From contig WBMZ01010923.1 of assembly GCA_013400975.1 (NCBI GenBank), positions 158,628 to 222,627 on the forward strand: 64,000 bases of DNA, given 5' to 3'. The position numbers were made by a program, and so were the translations under genes. Shown in pieces: positions 50,510-63,952 of this stretch (position 1 is the stretch's first letter; the number at the start of each line of letters is the position of its first letter). This DNA is from Atrichornis clamosus (taxonomy: Eukaryota > Chordata > Aves > Passeriformes > Menuridae). The notes under the pieces were generated by a model, which worked only from the letters and a program-made list of their open reading frames with translations, was not told the origin of the DNA and did no database searches.

Positions 50510-53384
50510 AAATGGAGCTTAATCAAGGTTGACCTGGAAAATAGGCACTTAAATTGCAGACATCTCAGCTCCTGTAAGCCAGCAGTTCAAAGTTTGTAAG
50601 TCACAAAAAACTCTAAATATATGTCTTGAAATGACTTACAGGTAATTTCACGAATTATCAGTCCAGTAAAAAAAATTATTAAAGCTTCCTCTTTTTTCAT
50701 GTATTTAATTGTTAAAATGTAAAAGCATATCAAAATGACTAGATTAATATTAAAAATAAGACATATTTAAAAAACAATAATGATGTCTCCAATTTACAGA
50801 TGGAGGAGCTTTGTCAAGTTACTTCCTGCTTAAAGAAAGATTTTCATATTTGGGATGGTTTTCAACTTTCAAATGGATACTGTAGGCAAACTAATTTTTC
50901 TGCATAGCTAATAAATATAGCAAAGTCTCTGTTATAAACATTCATAACTAATTGTAAATATAACACAACTGAAACTATCCTGAGATAGAATGAATAGAAA
51001 TGGATTAAATGATGGAATTACATGCCAGCACTTGCACAAACTGAATTACCAGGATATAAGGGTTTAGCTTCGTATTCTCGAGTTCAAGAAACGTAACTGT
51101 TGTTGAATTATTGCATGCATTCACGGAATTGTGCATGTCAAAGAAAAATTTTTAAGAAAACACCCACACATATAAAAAGAAAAAAAAAAAAAAGAGGAGA
51201 TTGAGCATAGAAGAGCTAGAAATTAACCTGTCCAGATAGGAATTCCTTCAAGTCACCCCATCATGAAAAAAAACACAGGTATAAAACAACCCCAAAGAAA
51301 AACAATAAAAAACTTCAACGAGAAAAAAATTAAAAAAGAATATAGGATCATATAGACACATAACATGATGTTTTAAGTTTCTGAAATGTAGATTGCCACA
51401 AACTCTCCAACATACTTTCTATTTTCTAATGTAGTCACTCAATAAAAGATGTGAGTAGTATATTTATAGCTCTGATGGTCTTTTTTTTCCCTTTTCTTTC
51501 TTTCCTTGATTGCTTATCTGCTGGGAACTGGACTTCCCACTTAACTCATTTCTGAAAGGTCACAGCTCATCCTGAAAATTGCTTTGTCCCATTTAATTGA
51601 CATAATTTTGGTAGCAATTTCTCCATAAAATTTTGTGTTAATTTTAGGGATTTGAGCGTCAGTGTAAAATGTGATATTAAGTGTAAAAAAAAAAAAAGAT
51701 TGATGATATTATTATTGTTATTTTTCTGAATTTCATAGCAATTTCATTATCTCTGCTTATATTTGTTCATCCAGTTTTTTGCAATCACTATATTTGAAGC
51801 TGAGAAAATTTTAAAAATAGGGTAGTAATTTGGAATCCAAGAACTCAAATCCCTAAAAGTAATTTAGGACACCTGGAGTGGCTCAAGTACAAATAGATGC
51901 TTCAATCGAACCCTTTGATAGCTGTTACTGAACACAGTATAAAACACTTGGAAGTACAAAGGGCAGCAAGGTCAAAATGAGTTGATAAATGAAAGAATAT
52001 TCAATTATAATTTCTGTATTCTGGTCTCTGCTCAGTTATTCTTGTGGGGAAAAAAAAGAGAGAAAAAAATGTAGCACATAAAGAGAAAATAGGTTTATAA
52101 GTTTACTGTTAAAAGGGAAGTAGTAATGTAAAAAAACCCCTGATTTGTACAGGATTATTTATGGTACATTAAAATGCTAATTATACTAACTCTATGTTAA
52201 TGATGATGCCAGAAGGGCACAAGTTGGAATTAAACTAATTAAATATATCCTAAAGGAAAGAGGAAAAAAGAAATTGTGCTTCTCTAAAACTGAATATATA
52301 TAATTAAAATGAGAAGTAATGGTAGAATGTAAATACAATATTATAGAGATCTGTAATGGGAAGATAGTGCTGCAAGACATTTAAGGTGTTAGATTTATAT
52401 TTTAGAAGGTGTAATAATCTTTAGTCTAATGCTGGGAGCATGTAAATTTACATAATTTCATACCTAAGTACAAAACAGTCAGTGAATACTGCTGATATTG
52501 AAAGCAAATATAACTGCACTACAGAACATTTTAGAAAAACACTCGTTCTCTTTACTCTGCTGAAAGACCCTCAGCAAGAATCCTTTGGATCCTCATTGTG
52601 GACAAACCAAAGTTGGTCTCAGTATGGCCCGAACTCCCAATTAGATCAAATAAACTGCACTTGTTCAAAAGGAACATAAATAAATTCCTTACAAGAAGTG
52701 TGTGTAGACAATAGATCCATCTCTCCTATTTTATACAGTTTCCAGCAATTCAGGATGACTGAAATTTGGATGTTAAATATTAATTGAAACTGATAAATAG
52801 TGCAGAAAATGGGATAGAGCTTAGATTTGAATTGGAAAAGAGATGTGAACTATTTTGCAGAGAACGTGTGTTATTTTTATTCCAAGCAAGTTCACGCCTA
52901 GACCCTTCAAGTGCTTATAAATCTGCAAATTCACCATGAAGCAATATTCTGTTGTAATCCTGTTTTGCATTTAGGGTGAAATTTTAATGGATAGCCTAAT
53001 TTCTTTTGGGGGAAAAATAAAATAAATCAGGACATGTAGAAAATATAGAATCGATCTTGGAAAATTGTTAAATTTTGCATACCGTTGTATGTAACTTTTT
53101 AAAAAAATGTATATTAAGTTTTAAAATCTTGTCATTAGTACGGACCAGCAGAATTTGCTGTCCTTCCTATGCATATTTAATTGTCATTGCCTGGCTTGTG
53201 ATAGTCACAATGATACACTATCTGCATAGAGAAACATTTATTGCCTAAGATTTAAGTGTTTCCACATGCTCAACATCTGTGAAACTTTTTGTGTAGGGGA
53301 ATCAGCCGCAGGGTGGATTCAGCTCTCCTCTAAAAGGAAGAAGGCAGTGTGGAAATAAGATGAGTTGGCAGCATCCTGAAGTCT
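50510..53384. other. Very AT-rich unique sequence, no supported gene
   Basis: Poly(A) runs occur near 51179-51194 and 51677-51690. No gene, RNA or interspersed repeat recognised. Confidence 0.55.
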
Positions 53385-54060
53385 TTGCCATCAGGAGCCA
53401 GGGGCTCGTGGTGGGAATTCCTACCCTGTGCCACACGCAGCAGGATATTGGTGTCGTACATGGAGGCCATCCATAAAAGTTTTCTTTTTTATTTGTTTTC
53501 CAGTTCCTGCCTGCTTCACAGCCCTTATGTGCCCAGCAGCAGGGCTGGAGCTCAGACAGGTTGGACGACAGGCACCCAACCAGCTCAGCCCCGGGACCCA
53601 GCTGAGCCCGACACCCCTGGCCAGGAACGGCAAACAGACGCAGGGCTGCTGACCTGCAGGACAGCCAGGCAGGTACAGCGGCGTGTGGGGATAATGACGC
53701 GGATTGCTGCTTGGATCATGCCAGGGATCATCTCATTTTATCAGTTCAGCAAGGCAAGGGCCTCGTGTTTCTTCAGTTTTGTCACGACGCAGGCAAAGTA
53801 GTTTTTGGTCACAACGTTGTGCAGGGCGGGCACGGACTTTCTGGGCCTCTGGCAAAGAACGTGAGGTAACACATTCCTGTCGTGCACACTGCATCCTCAG
53901 AGAGGCATTCCAGGATTACCGCCCAAGGACCTGCAGCGTGGATGCAGATGGCATTGTCAAGGTTTGGGTAATAGTATGGGACTTCTCCAGCGAGGGGGCA
54001 AGTGGTCAGTACTGGAGAACGTGGACATTAACTCCTGCTTTTATACATTTTTAGAATAAA
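53385..54060 (+). other. GC- and CpG-rich patch with splice and poly(A) signals; origin unknown
   Basis: About 650 bases of roughly 55% GC with some two dozen CpGs, in flanks that are about one-third GC. On the plus strand a good acceptor (TTTTATTTGTTTTCCAG, ending 53503) and donors at 53672|53673 (CCAGGCAG|GTACAG) and 53865|53866 (ACGTGAG|GTAACA) frame an exon-like 53504-53672. An AATAAA lies at 54055-54060. Plus frames of 138 codons (53385-53801) and 116 codons (53704-54054) are open. Several minus frames are also open, for example the stretch VVTKNYFACVVTKLKKHEA near 53760-53820. No known protein, LTR or CR1 block fits. Possibilities are a lncRNA, an old retrocopy or an unrecognised repeat. 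Confidence 0.35.
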
Positions 54061-54959
54061 AATATTGGGTATAATAAGACCCCGAGGGCATCTGTGTGGA
54101 ACAGAGCTGGACATTATTTTCTCATCTAGATGGAAGTGCTATTTATAATTACCCTCTCCTGAGTTAGACAGAGAGCTTTTGATTCATTTAATTGTATTTC
54201 TCTTCAAACCAATTTGACTTAATTTCCCCATAGTATATGCAGTGACATAGCATCAACTACATCCTGAGAAGCCAGGCAGATCTTCTGCATGTCTTTCTCA
54301 TAGTTCTGCAATTGTATCCACACCAGAAAAGTGATTGAGGTGGCTTGGGACGTTTGGTTTCTATGGATACGTTTATGATTCTACTTTGTAAATGATTTTT
54401 CTCTTTTCCAAATAACAGCTATTAACATTATACCTCATTAATAAATATTGTTATGTGAATGATACAAGGTGCTAACTTCACCTTTTCATTCACATTTTTA
54501 TGTTTTAAGACTGCAATTTATTAGAGCTAAAGGCTCAAAAAGTTATTCCAGGCTCTTGCTTTCCATGGTTCCTTCACTGTTCACATTCTTCAGACAAACA
54601 AGTCTTGAACAAAGGCAACCTTTGTGGAAGGTTTTTTAACTGCTTGTTTTTAATCTAAGATGTTCTTTGTTCCCTTCTGGTTTAGTTTCACAGCTAATAA
54701 TTTAGCCCTGGATTTTGGAATACTCAAATGACCTCCCTGTGGTCTGATCTTCCCACTTACGATTTTCCATAACTGCAAGGTCTACTCCGTAATTATCTTG
54801 CCCTAGAATATCTGCTATCTGGTTCCTTTGTTACTTTATTGGCTTCAGACATGTGAGCCAGCTGCAATCTTTTTTTTTTTTCCTTCTCTGTGCTTCCTCC
54901 ATCCTTTAACAAATTTTAATGTCTAGCAGTAACACCAAGAACATAAAATACAATTCCTG
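54061..54959. other. Unique AT-rich spacer
   Basis: No gene, RNA or repeat recognised. Confidence 0.6.
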
Positions 54960-55090
54960 CCTTAGATCAGACTAGGGAATCATCTTGTCTGGTTTCTCTC
55001 TGACAGAGGTCAACATCTTAAACTTCTAAGGAAATATGCAAAGTGATGAACCAAATTCTATTTCCAGGAAAGCAAACTTTGAAGGATTAT
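54960..55090 (-). mobile_element. Ancient CR1-like remnant (reptile-type 3' end)
   Basis: TTAGATCAGACTAGGGAATC, ATCTTGTCTGGTTTCTCTCT and GACAGAGGTCAACATC parallel a repeat 3' end seen widely in turtles and crocodilians (GATCAGACCAxTGGTCCATC, TAGTCCxGTxTCCTGTCT, GACAGTGGCCAATGCCAG). The family assignment is from memory. If right, this insertion predates birds. Confidence 0.5.
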
Positions 55091-58000
55091 AAAACCACTA
55101 ATAAAATCAGCAGGAAGAAATAATCCTTCATAATGTATTTCAGCTATTTCTCTCTCTTCATGAAAAAAAAGATGACACTATCTTATGATTTAGAATAATT
55201 AATTTTTAAGTGCTGATTCGTGCCTGGTGGAAGCACCCTTGGATTTTTAAATGACCTTTGAAAGAAATTCAGCTGTTAATATCCAGAGGCAAATGTTTAA
55301 AAAGTCACATATTTTATCTTCTGAAACAGATATGGGCCTAGAGGTATCCAACATATCAGAGAAGCTCCAAGTTAAGGATTAAAATTATTTAAACTTAATA
55401 AAGAAAAAAGAAGAAAAGGTGTATTTTCTGTAAAGTTTCCAGCAGTTTGGCAATTTTTGAAGCTATTAAACATCTTTCTATCCTTAATATGCATATTTAA
55501 ATTTCTTTTATTGTACAGAAGGGGCTTAGTTTCTCATATCTGATTTTTAAAAATAAGGAAAAAGTTGAGAGAACTTAAAATTTTTGCTATGTTTAGCAAA
55601 ATGTTGGAGAAACCTAAATGGTTATATAATGAAGATTAACATTTCACGCAACACGCATCATCAAATGTTTGTTTATTGCCTCACATTTTGATAAAATAAT
55701 ATTTCTTATGGCTTATATCATATTGTCATTCACAGACATAAAATATCCTTTTTAATTTAAACATTGTAAGGTTTTTAATTGCTTCATCAGTAAGAAAAGG
55801 AAATTATGCTTTTTTTATTGTCTCAGCTATTTCTCAGCAATTTATTATTTAAAGCACTTCATGCAATACTTAGAAACAAAGTAATTTTGGTTTACTAAAC
55901 AGTTTATAGCAACTTGCAATTGCCATTGTGGTGGGAGCAGCAAATTCATTCCTGTAAGAAATATCTTGTGTTGCAGGGTTAAGAAATAGCATCAGAGTTT
56001 TCATCTTTATTTTATATATTTTCTGTTCCTAAGCACAGAAGTCTAGCGTTGGTCAAGACTCTATTCTAGGATTAAGGCTTTTCATCAGTGTGTGTGTAAT
56101 CACTGAGGGTTGTTCTTGCAAACTTTTCAAAGTTTTTTCTTTAAATCAGTCAGGAACACACACAAACACATCCCCCCCAAATCCTGATAAAAGAAAATGT
56201 CAAAAATTGTGCTGTGGTGAATAAAAATATCTCACTTGGCACAGACTTCTGCTTGCAGACACTTGCAGAAACAGGAACAAAATGTTTCAGCAAAGACACA
56301 GCTTCTAACTTTTATGAGTTTAATACACAGACAAGTGTTACTTTGGATATCCATGATGTTTGGTCTTTTGACCAAAAAGACTACATGATGGAATGTTTAC
56401 ACATGCAAGTGACCCCATTAAGGCCGTTTTACTCCCTTTTCCTAGGAATTTTAATGATTTTTGAATGCGTGTACGTAAAGTGCTCATGAATAATTCCACT
56501 TTTCAGTAATCAAGTTCTAAGGAGTTTAATAAACTGTCGTGATTTACACTTCTCATATATTTAATAATAAACCTTGGGGAGGGAACTGTATGTACATCCA
56601 AGAAATATCATCTAGGCAACATCTTACAGGTTTATGAAAAATAGGAAAAATCTAATGGAAGCCCACTTCAGTACTGAAGGGCAGTTCTGGGTGGCTAATA
56701 ATAATTGTTATGATTTCAGTTCAAAAGAGAAGGGCAACTCCACAGCTTTTTTTTTTTTTTTCCTAGTTCTGAAAGTATGTGTTTAATTTCCTCGTGGAAG
56801 ATGAAGACAGGTGACCTTTTCTCCTCCACAAACAGAACAGTGTTGTCCAGGAGCACTGTACCTGAATTTGTACCCTCTCGTTACCATTACTGTAGAAAAA
56901 GTGCCTTAAGAGAAAATAAAAATCAAGGGCATGCAGGCATGATAAAGCTCTGGTTTTTGAGGGGAAAGGAGGGATTTTTATGAAGAATTGATGAGATAAT
57001 GTCCTAAATCAAAGAAACAAACTTACATACATGTGCATGTATGAGGAAGGTGTGAGAATTGGAAAAGAAGTGCTAAACCACTTCCACATTCTTAATTTGA
57101 AGACTGGAAACACAAATTTGGGGCTGCTTGTATTGAAAGCTAGGGAAATAATTGCATGACAATTTATATAAAGAATTAGATTCAAGTAAAACAATTATCG
57201 GGGTTCAATTGTAAGGAAAAAATACTAAGGACATAGTAAATGTAGATTCATAACCGTAGCATTATTTGGCCATAAATTGAATGACTATTGATGTTCATAT
57301 TGAGGGTAGGTGGTACTTGCTCCCGTTCATATTTATGTGCAAAAACTCTCTTTCTGTAGTCTAGGGGGTTAGTGGCATTGCCTGCTTCTTTGTTGGCTTG
57401 TTTTCAAGCATGGCTGGTTTTGCACTTTCGTTTGGTTTGGATTTTTTTAATCTCCTTTTCCCATCATTTTAGGCTGTTACCTGAACTGGTCCGTACATAG
57501 CAAAATAGAAAACTTTCCCCTTACAAAGCTGCCATTGCCAAGATGGAATTTAATGTTAACTGAAAAAAAAAACCCAACCCAAAAACAAACAATGAAAAAA
57601 CAAATAAACAAAAAACAGAAGCAAAGGTTTCTGGAGAAGGATTAGAATTTGGCAGAGAGAAGTGACTCGCTGAGGTAGATGCTGAACACAAAAAAATAAG
57701 CCAAAAAAATCTAGATGAGAACACAATATATGAGAGTTCGTGTGAACCAGTTTTGTAATCCTCTTAGTACAATAAAACTCAGTATCAGGGTAAAGTACAA
57801 ACTCTTTTGTCAGGACACCAGAAAGGTTTGACTTTGGGACTAGCTATGTGATCTTATGCTAAAGGATTTGGTAGCTGAAGTTGATAGCTGGGAATTTAAA
57901 TTATTTTTCTGAAATAATCTGAGTTAGTTAAATATAGTCAGTGACAGCAAGGAGATAATGTTTAAGTCCCAAGACAAGAATACAATAATTCGTGTGTATC

Positions 58001-59934
58001 CAAAGCATTACCTGGTGAAAAGCAAAAGTGGTAAATATTTACCATTTGTTTAATGGATTAAGGACATAAATATTTCAAATGACACAAGTTATCCACTAAG
58101 TAACTTGTGACTTAGGAAATGAATAAAGGAAACTAAGAGACACAAAATTAAGAAGAGCATCAATAAATAAATATGAAGCTGGTTTTTTTTTTTTCAAACA
58201 AGAAGCTTCATAAGTATAATCTCCCATTTGGGTATATAATTAATCCACACTTGTCAAGTTCCTTACAGGGTTGTGGTTGGTAACAATCCTCTGAAACGAC
58301 TTAGAGCTTTAGTTAACAAAAAAGTGTTATTGTTTAAGTGGCTTAGTGGCTTCCTCAGACAAGTTGCGAAATACCTGCAAAACAGAGAGTTTGGATATAT
58401 TATTGCTTCTCACTGTTGCTTTTTAGAGAGAATTTTTATAGCTGTGATTGACTTCAGCTGAATGGCTTCATTTCATTCTCTGATTTCAGCTGAGCTCTTC
58501 ACTTTTTAGTTATGTCTGGAAATCACTGATGGAAAAGTTTTTCCAATTTTAGATGTCAATTTAAATTTATAAACAAGGAGAACTTGTTGAGTTCTTGTAG
58601 TTGTCTTTATTCTAACTTTATTAAACAAATGAAACTGAAATGTTCTTGGGGAAATTAAGCTGCTTTGCATGACCCAGAAAAATCACTCTTGCATCATTCC
58701 TCCTGCAAAATCAATAGCACTTATGGATACCTTGAGAACATTCATCAAAACAATTACATTTTTATGCATTACATGAAAAATATGGACAGGATTGGTCCTA
58801 TTAAATTATGATGGTCTACTCTATAAAAGCATAATAAATTATAGGTTTCCATTTTATTTAGTTCTGACATTGATATGTTTGACCTTGCTCCAATCAGTCA
58901 CCATTAGAAATATTTTTAAGATCATATCAATGGTTTCAAGGTAGTGCCGTATATTTCAGTATTATAGATACAGGACTGTATTTTTAATTCTCTTTAACAG
59001 CTGTGTGAAGACATCCAACAACTTTGCTACACAGAGTTAGTATATTTAGCAGGGAATCTTATGAAAGACCCAAACTGTTTCTTTACTAATATATGGCTTT
59101 TTCCTGGTGCCACTTATACCCTCAGCAAAGTAATGCTCAGTTCTGAAAGGTGTTCAGATTGTATGGAGTAAATTCATTACAAAATAAAAAAATCTCCAAT
59201 AAATCTTCATTAATGAACCCTATACCAGTTGAAAACACAGTAGTAATTCTGAAAGTCTGCTTGTCCATGACTGAGATTTCAGCAGCAAATTTATGTTTAT
59301 TAATCTCATACTTCAGGCAGACTACTGTCTATTTGTAGGGACCAGAAAAGAATAATTCAAGTTAAGATCAAAAATAACCTGGCTGATGTGTTTTTATAGG
59401 CTTCTGAATAGAAATTAACCCTACCTGGACATAAGAGTTAGAGAAGATAACATTCCTTTTTTTTATTGCTACTTAAAAATAGAAAAATCAAATTGGTGAT
59501 TTTTGTTCTACTTCTAATAGGGTTTGAAGATGAGACTTGAGTCAGGCATAAATTGACTCTGTCTAAAGAGTAACTTGGGTTGATTTATTTTTCTTTCTCT
59601 CTAATATAGAGAGATGTCTGTTTTGCCTGCTATTTGGGCAACATACTTACCGAAGCAGAGGAAAAAATATTTTGCAGGAATAGAGAAAATTGATTCTTGT
59701 TATTTTCTACACTTTTCAGAGGTTGCATTGATTTAAAGGGTTTTGATCTTTCCTACAGAACTTTGGTTTTCTCCACAGTGTATTCAGAAAGACTTTTCAC
59801 TTGGTGTTGGATGGAATAGGCATTTGTGCAGATGTTTTAGAAACCTTTCAAGGTTGGGCATCTTTGGAGTTGTTAGCGATGCTCAGGGCCTATATTTGAG
59901 TCCTTAAGGTTGTTAATGCTGGGCCTGAGCTTTT
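55091..59934. other. AT-rich unique sequence, no supported gene
   Basis: Includes an A-rich tract at 57562-57616 and a T run near 56746-56762. Frames up to 91 codons (56214-56489) show no family resemblance. Confidence 0.5.
57562..57616. repeat. A-rich low-complexity tract
   Basis: A runs separated by CCC or C, ending AAACAAAAAACAG; compositional. Confidence 0.8.
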
Positions 59935-60312
59935 TCACTAGCCTGAAGAAGAGAAGGCTGGTTGGAGGCCTAATGTGCAGCCTTTTAGCATCTAATATTC
60001 GGATAAAGGATAGAGCATCAGACTCTTCTTAGGGGTCATCAGTGACAGAATATAAAGCAACTGTCACAAGTGGCTGCAAGAGAAACCCTAAGGTAACAAA
60101 ATCCTGTTAAAGAGTCAATAAGCACTGGAACAGACTGTTTGGACAGTGGCAGGGTAAACTGCATTCTTGGAGTTTTCAAAATTTGTTTACCCTGAGCAAA
60201 ACAACCTAAATTTTCGTTCATTTAAGTTAAGCTTTTAGCGGGAGGATGCATGAGGTGACTTCCAGAAATTCCTTCCAAAACTACAAAGTTAATTATTCTT
60301 TGAATCTATGTC
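59935..60312 (+). mobile_element. Ancient CR1 3' region
   Basis: Heavily worn plus-strand CR1 recognised by block order: GCCTGAAGAAGAGAAGGCTG, CCTAATGTGCAGCCTTTTAG, GACTCTTCTTAGGGGTCATC, AGTGACAGAATATAAAG, CACTGGAACAGACTGTTTGG, GCATTCTTGGAGTTTTCAAA, CCCTGAGCAAAACAACC, GAGGTGACTTCCAGAAATTC and a last AATTATTCTTTGAATCTATG. Each maps to the matching CR1 block at the expected spacing. It is among the oldest copies here. Confidence 0.75.
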
Positions 60313-60732
60313 AATAAATACTTAGTGAGATATATAGACTTTTCCTGAGGTTTGTTTGATTATTTTTTTCTTTATTACAAATAACATACTGCTGTGAAAT
60401 GCATTGTCTGTGTGTAGTGTTCAAACCCTGAGGGTTTCTGGTTACGGTCGCACAAAATTGCGTGTGTAGTTCTAATCATAGTGGATTCCCTCAGCAATGT
60501 CTGGTTGGGGCGACTGCTTCCTTGTCAGGGCTCTGATGAAAGGCTGCAGTCACTGCGTTAGCAAATAAGCGCAAAAACTTTGTCATGTACGTTGTGTTCC
60601 TTTTGTTGTGACCCCTGCAGCTGACACGCACTGACTGGTCCGTGTTTGTGTGCAGGCACCAGGCTGAGCAATTGCATCTGCATTCAGACCACAAAATGCA
60701 GTTTTTGCAAGCCCTGTGGAAGGCATCCGTTG
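60313..60732. other. Unique spacer between old and younger CR1 copies
   Basis: Somewhat CpG-enriched at 60440-60640 with an 84-codon minus frame. No family resemblance seen. Confidence 0.5.
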
Positions 60733-61200
60733 ACCACAGAATCATTTAGGTTGGAAAAGACCTCTGAGATATCGAGTCTAAGTGAATGATCAGCACTTTG
60801 TCAATTAGACCACGGCACTAAGGTATCATGTCCAGCCATGCCTTGAACACCTCCAGGGACAGTCATTCAGTCCATCACCTTCCTGATGGTGACGCAATTC
60901 CAATGCTTGACAACCCCTTCCATGAAGAAATTCTTCCAGATGTCCAATGTGAATCTCCCCTGGCGCGGCTTGAGGCTGTTTCCTCTCTTCCTGTTGCTGG
61001 TTCCCTGGCTGCACCCTCCTGCCAGCGAGTTGTGGAGAGTGCAAAGGTCCCCCTGAGTCTCCTCTTCTCCAGACTGAACACCCCCAGCTCCCTCAGCCCC
61101 ACGCCACAGATCTTCCCCAGCTCTGCCATCCTTTTCTGGACCGACTCCAAAAGCTCCACGTCTTTCTTGAAGTGAAGGGCCCAGAACTGGACACAGTGGT
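60733..61200 (-). mobile_element. CR1 3' region, about 470 bp
   Basis: Minus-strand CR1 starting ACCACAGAATCATTTAGG, then TTGGAAAAGACCTCTGAGAT, ACACCTCCAGGGACAGTCAT, CAATGCTTGACAACCCCTTC, CCCCTGGCGCGGCTTGAGGC, CTCCTCTTCTCCAGACTGAA and GGGCCCAGAACTGGACACAG. Same subgroup as 5342-5935 (both keep TTGGAAAAGACC at the 3' end). Frames of 94-121 codons on both strands are shadows. Confidence 0.94.
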
Positions 61201-62069
61201 TGAATCTGTTTGTTGAATCTGTACTGGTTCATTGTTCTTGTTCCATTGCAGACAGCAAGTGTGTGATTTCAAATATAAATTTGTATTTGTGCCTGATAAT
61301 AACAAGCTTCCAGTGGCAGAACCAAATGTGAACCCAGTCTGTTAAGTACTGTATATTTTGTACTTTGTTTGATACCTTTCACACATACTTTTATCTAGAG
61401 TTTTATTTTAACTACTGCTGATGGCCAATGAAAAGAATACCACTTCAACCACATATAAAATGTGATTAGAGTGGTCTTTGTCATCTCATTTGTCATCAGC
61501 AGTAGTGGTGTGGTGTATGAGCATTCTGACACTTAAAAGCACACTCTGGAAGTGTGGTGTTGAGGGAGATGAAAAAGGAATTCAGCAGCAGTGAGCTATA
61601 AATTGGCTCACTTACTGTGGTCATTACCTCACAAGGCTTGTAGAAACTGGTTCATTGAAATTCCCATCTATTACCACCAGTAGCTGTGGAAACTCTTATC
61701 CAATGCAAGGATTGCACCAATTCTTTCCAGTCTTTACCAGGATTGCATTTTGAGAGCTGGATTTATTTCCAGCACCTTGTCAAAACCAAGATGATATGCA
61801 AATAATCCTTATTTTAGTATGATTTTGTAGCTTTAGGATGCCAACACAGTTTTCTGTTTCCAAAGCAGGAGAGAAAGTAAAAACTATTGTTTTAAGATAT
61901 ATACAGAAAAATAAAATGAAGGGTTAAAACAACGGGTACATTTTAAGCCTCATTTTTATATCCTCTCATAAAAGTATTTTGAAAGTTGCCCTACAAATAA
62001 GTCATAGATTGAAATATCTTGGGACTATTTTGCACAGTACTTTTAGAAATAAGCTGCAAGCTTACACAA

Positions 62070-62202
62070 TTTTGTTTTGTTTGTTTTGGTTTTTGGGGGT
62101 TTTTTTTGTTTGTTTGTTTTTTAGTTTGATTTGGTTGTTGTTGTGGGTTTGGAGTTTCTGGTTTGGTTTTGTTTTGCTGGTTTGGTTTTATTTGTTTTTT
62201 TG
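62070..62202. repeat. T/G-rich low-complexity tract
   Basis: TTTTG, TTTGG and TTTGTTTG runs over about 130 bases. The minus-strand 112-codon frame rich in K, Q, N, P and T is its translation and not a protein. Confidence 0.9.
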
Positions 62203-63952
62203 AAAATGTAACCTGCACATGCCAAGCAAAGAAAGCATTAAATTTTTGTATTTCATATGCCATGTTCCAGTTATCTGGCATCAGCCTGTCAGGAGTAATC
62301 TTATTATCTCTGGGCTTTTGTCTGAACATTGAGCTTCATACTTTGCCAGTTAAGTTTGTCTCAAATTTATTCTCCTGCTGTTCTCAGTCTTAACTGAGCT
62401 ACTGACAGAAATCTTTGCTGGTTATTTTCTAATGTCATGTTTTCATTAATTCTGTCTTGCATCCTTGCAAGCAGGCTGACAAGAACACATAGATCAGAAA
62501 GCCTGCTGCTGTAGCCTCTCAGTTAGCAAATCCCACAGTTTCATTCCTTTATGTATTTTCCAACTGCACTGAAATTAAAAAAAAATTCCAGTTATTAACT
62601 TACTCAGTTTTTAAATTGGTATTAAAGGAGAATCAGTAACAACTTTCTGTTTAAATATTTTATGCATATGCATTTTCCAGAATCATTGAGGAGAAATGAA
62701 TGGTTTGTATGGTACTACATAGAACAGAAAACAGAGGAAAAGGTGTTGTAAGCACTTATCTTTTTCTTTGTCCATCATAATTGGTCAGAGTTGTTTAAAA
62801 TTATGCCCTTTGTAATCTTTTAAACAAACGTGGCTAGCATTCAATGTCAATTATTTGTGAATCTTGCATGACACATTTTGATGGGAGCATTCTTTCCCTA
62901 TGTCTTCAAAATTTGCAGCTTGGAGATCTCAGACAATTATCATTATCAGACAAATTGCACACTTAGTGCAGTCACTCCCTTCCATCACTGCTTGATGCCA
63001 GCCAGAGCTCACTCAAATCTTCCCAACAGAGCAGGTAAAACTCAGATATATGTTCAGTGGATTTGGGGAAGATAAGAGGAAAATAGCCCAAAGGATGGAA
63101 ACTGTAATTTTGAAAGGCCAGAAGGTAGGGGTAGGTGTGACCTCATCTCTGAGCTGGACAGGAGAATTGTCCTGCTCCTCAGTAGGGAGACTATATCCAT
63201 TCCCTTCTCTAACTGGGTTAGGATCAGAAAGTGTTTAATTTTACTTTTAATTTCCTAAGGATTTTAATTATCTATGGAACCTAGCATTTATTAATTTATT
63301 TCTTTACTGGGGATATCCAGAGGATAAAGACATTGAAACAGGAGTTTAGTTAGCCAGCAAATTTCCAAATCTCTAGGCAGTATCTACTTCCCTTTTCCAA
63401 TGTTGCAGCTATTGGGAACTAAAAACCTGAAGGTTTTTTACTGACAAGGAAAAGGAAACTGCAGAAATTACCATTCTGTTATCTTCACACGTTTCTCCCA
63501 ACTCTTTAATTTCCTATTTTGTCCATCCTCCTAACCTCTGTCTTATGCTGTAAATCACTGATGACAGAAGCATGCTCTGTACAGACGGAGGTCCTGGAAA
63601 AGCTTGATTTTCTGGAGAAATCACTGAGGGAAAAATATTGAACAGACAGAGACATGTCAGCTGGGAAGCTTTCTCCTGTGCAAGGCAAATATTTTTGTAC
63701 TGATTTGCTTTCACGTGCGTGTTCTTTGCTGCTGAAATCAGAACAGGATTGTTTTGGGCCTCGATCTACACAGCAGGTAAATCACCAGAACTGTCTGGGA
63801 ATTACAACTTGGCTGCTTCTGCACAGAAGATTTTCAGAGGAATCTTCCAGTATTTTCATGATTACCTGAAACGAACTCTTTTCTTTCTTCACCATCATTC
63901 GTGCAGCTCTTCCTACCAGATGAGTAACCCTCCATAAATGGAGTAATCAGGA

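Noticed and set aside
53704..54054. WD40-like phrase SVDADGIVKVW in a 116-codon plus frame
   Set aside because: A single short phrase without the GH/WD spacing or neighbouring blades; other frames over the same bases look equally protein-like, so coincidence is likelier.
61991..62329. 112-codon minus frame rich in K, Q, N, P and T
   Set aside because: Direct translation of a T/G-rich simple repeat.
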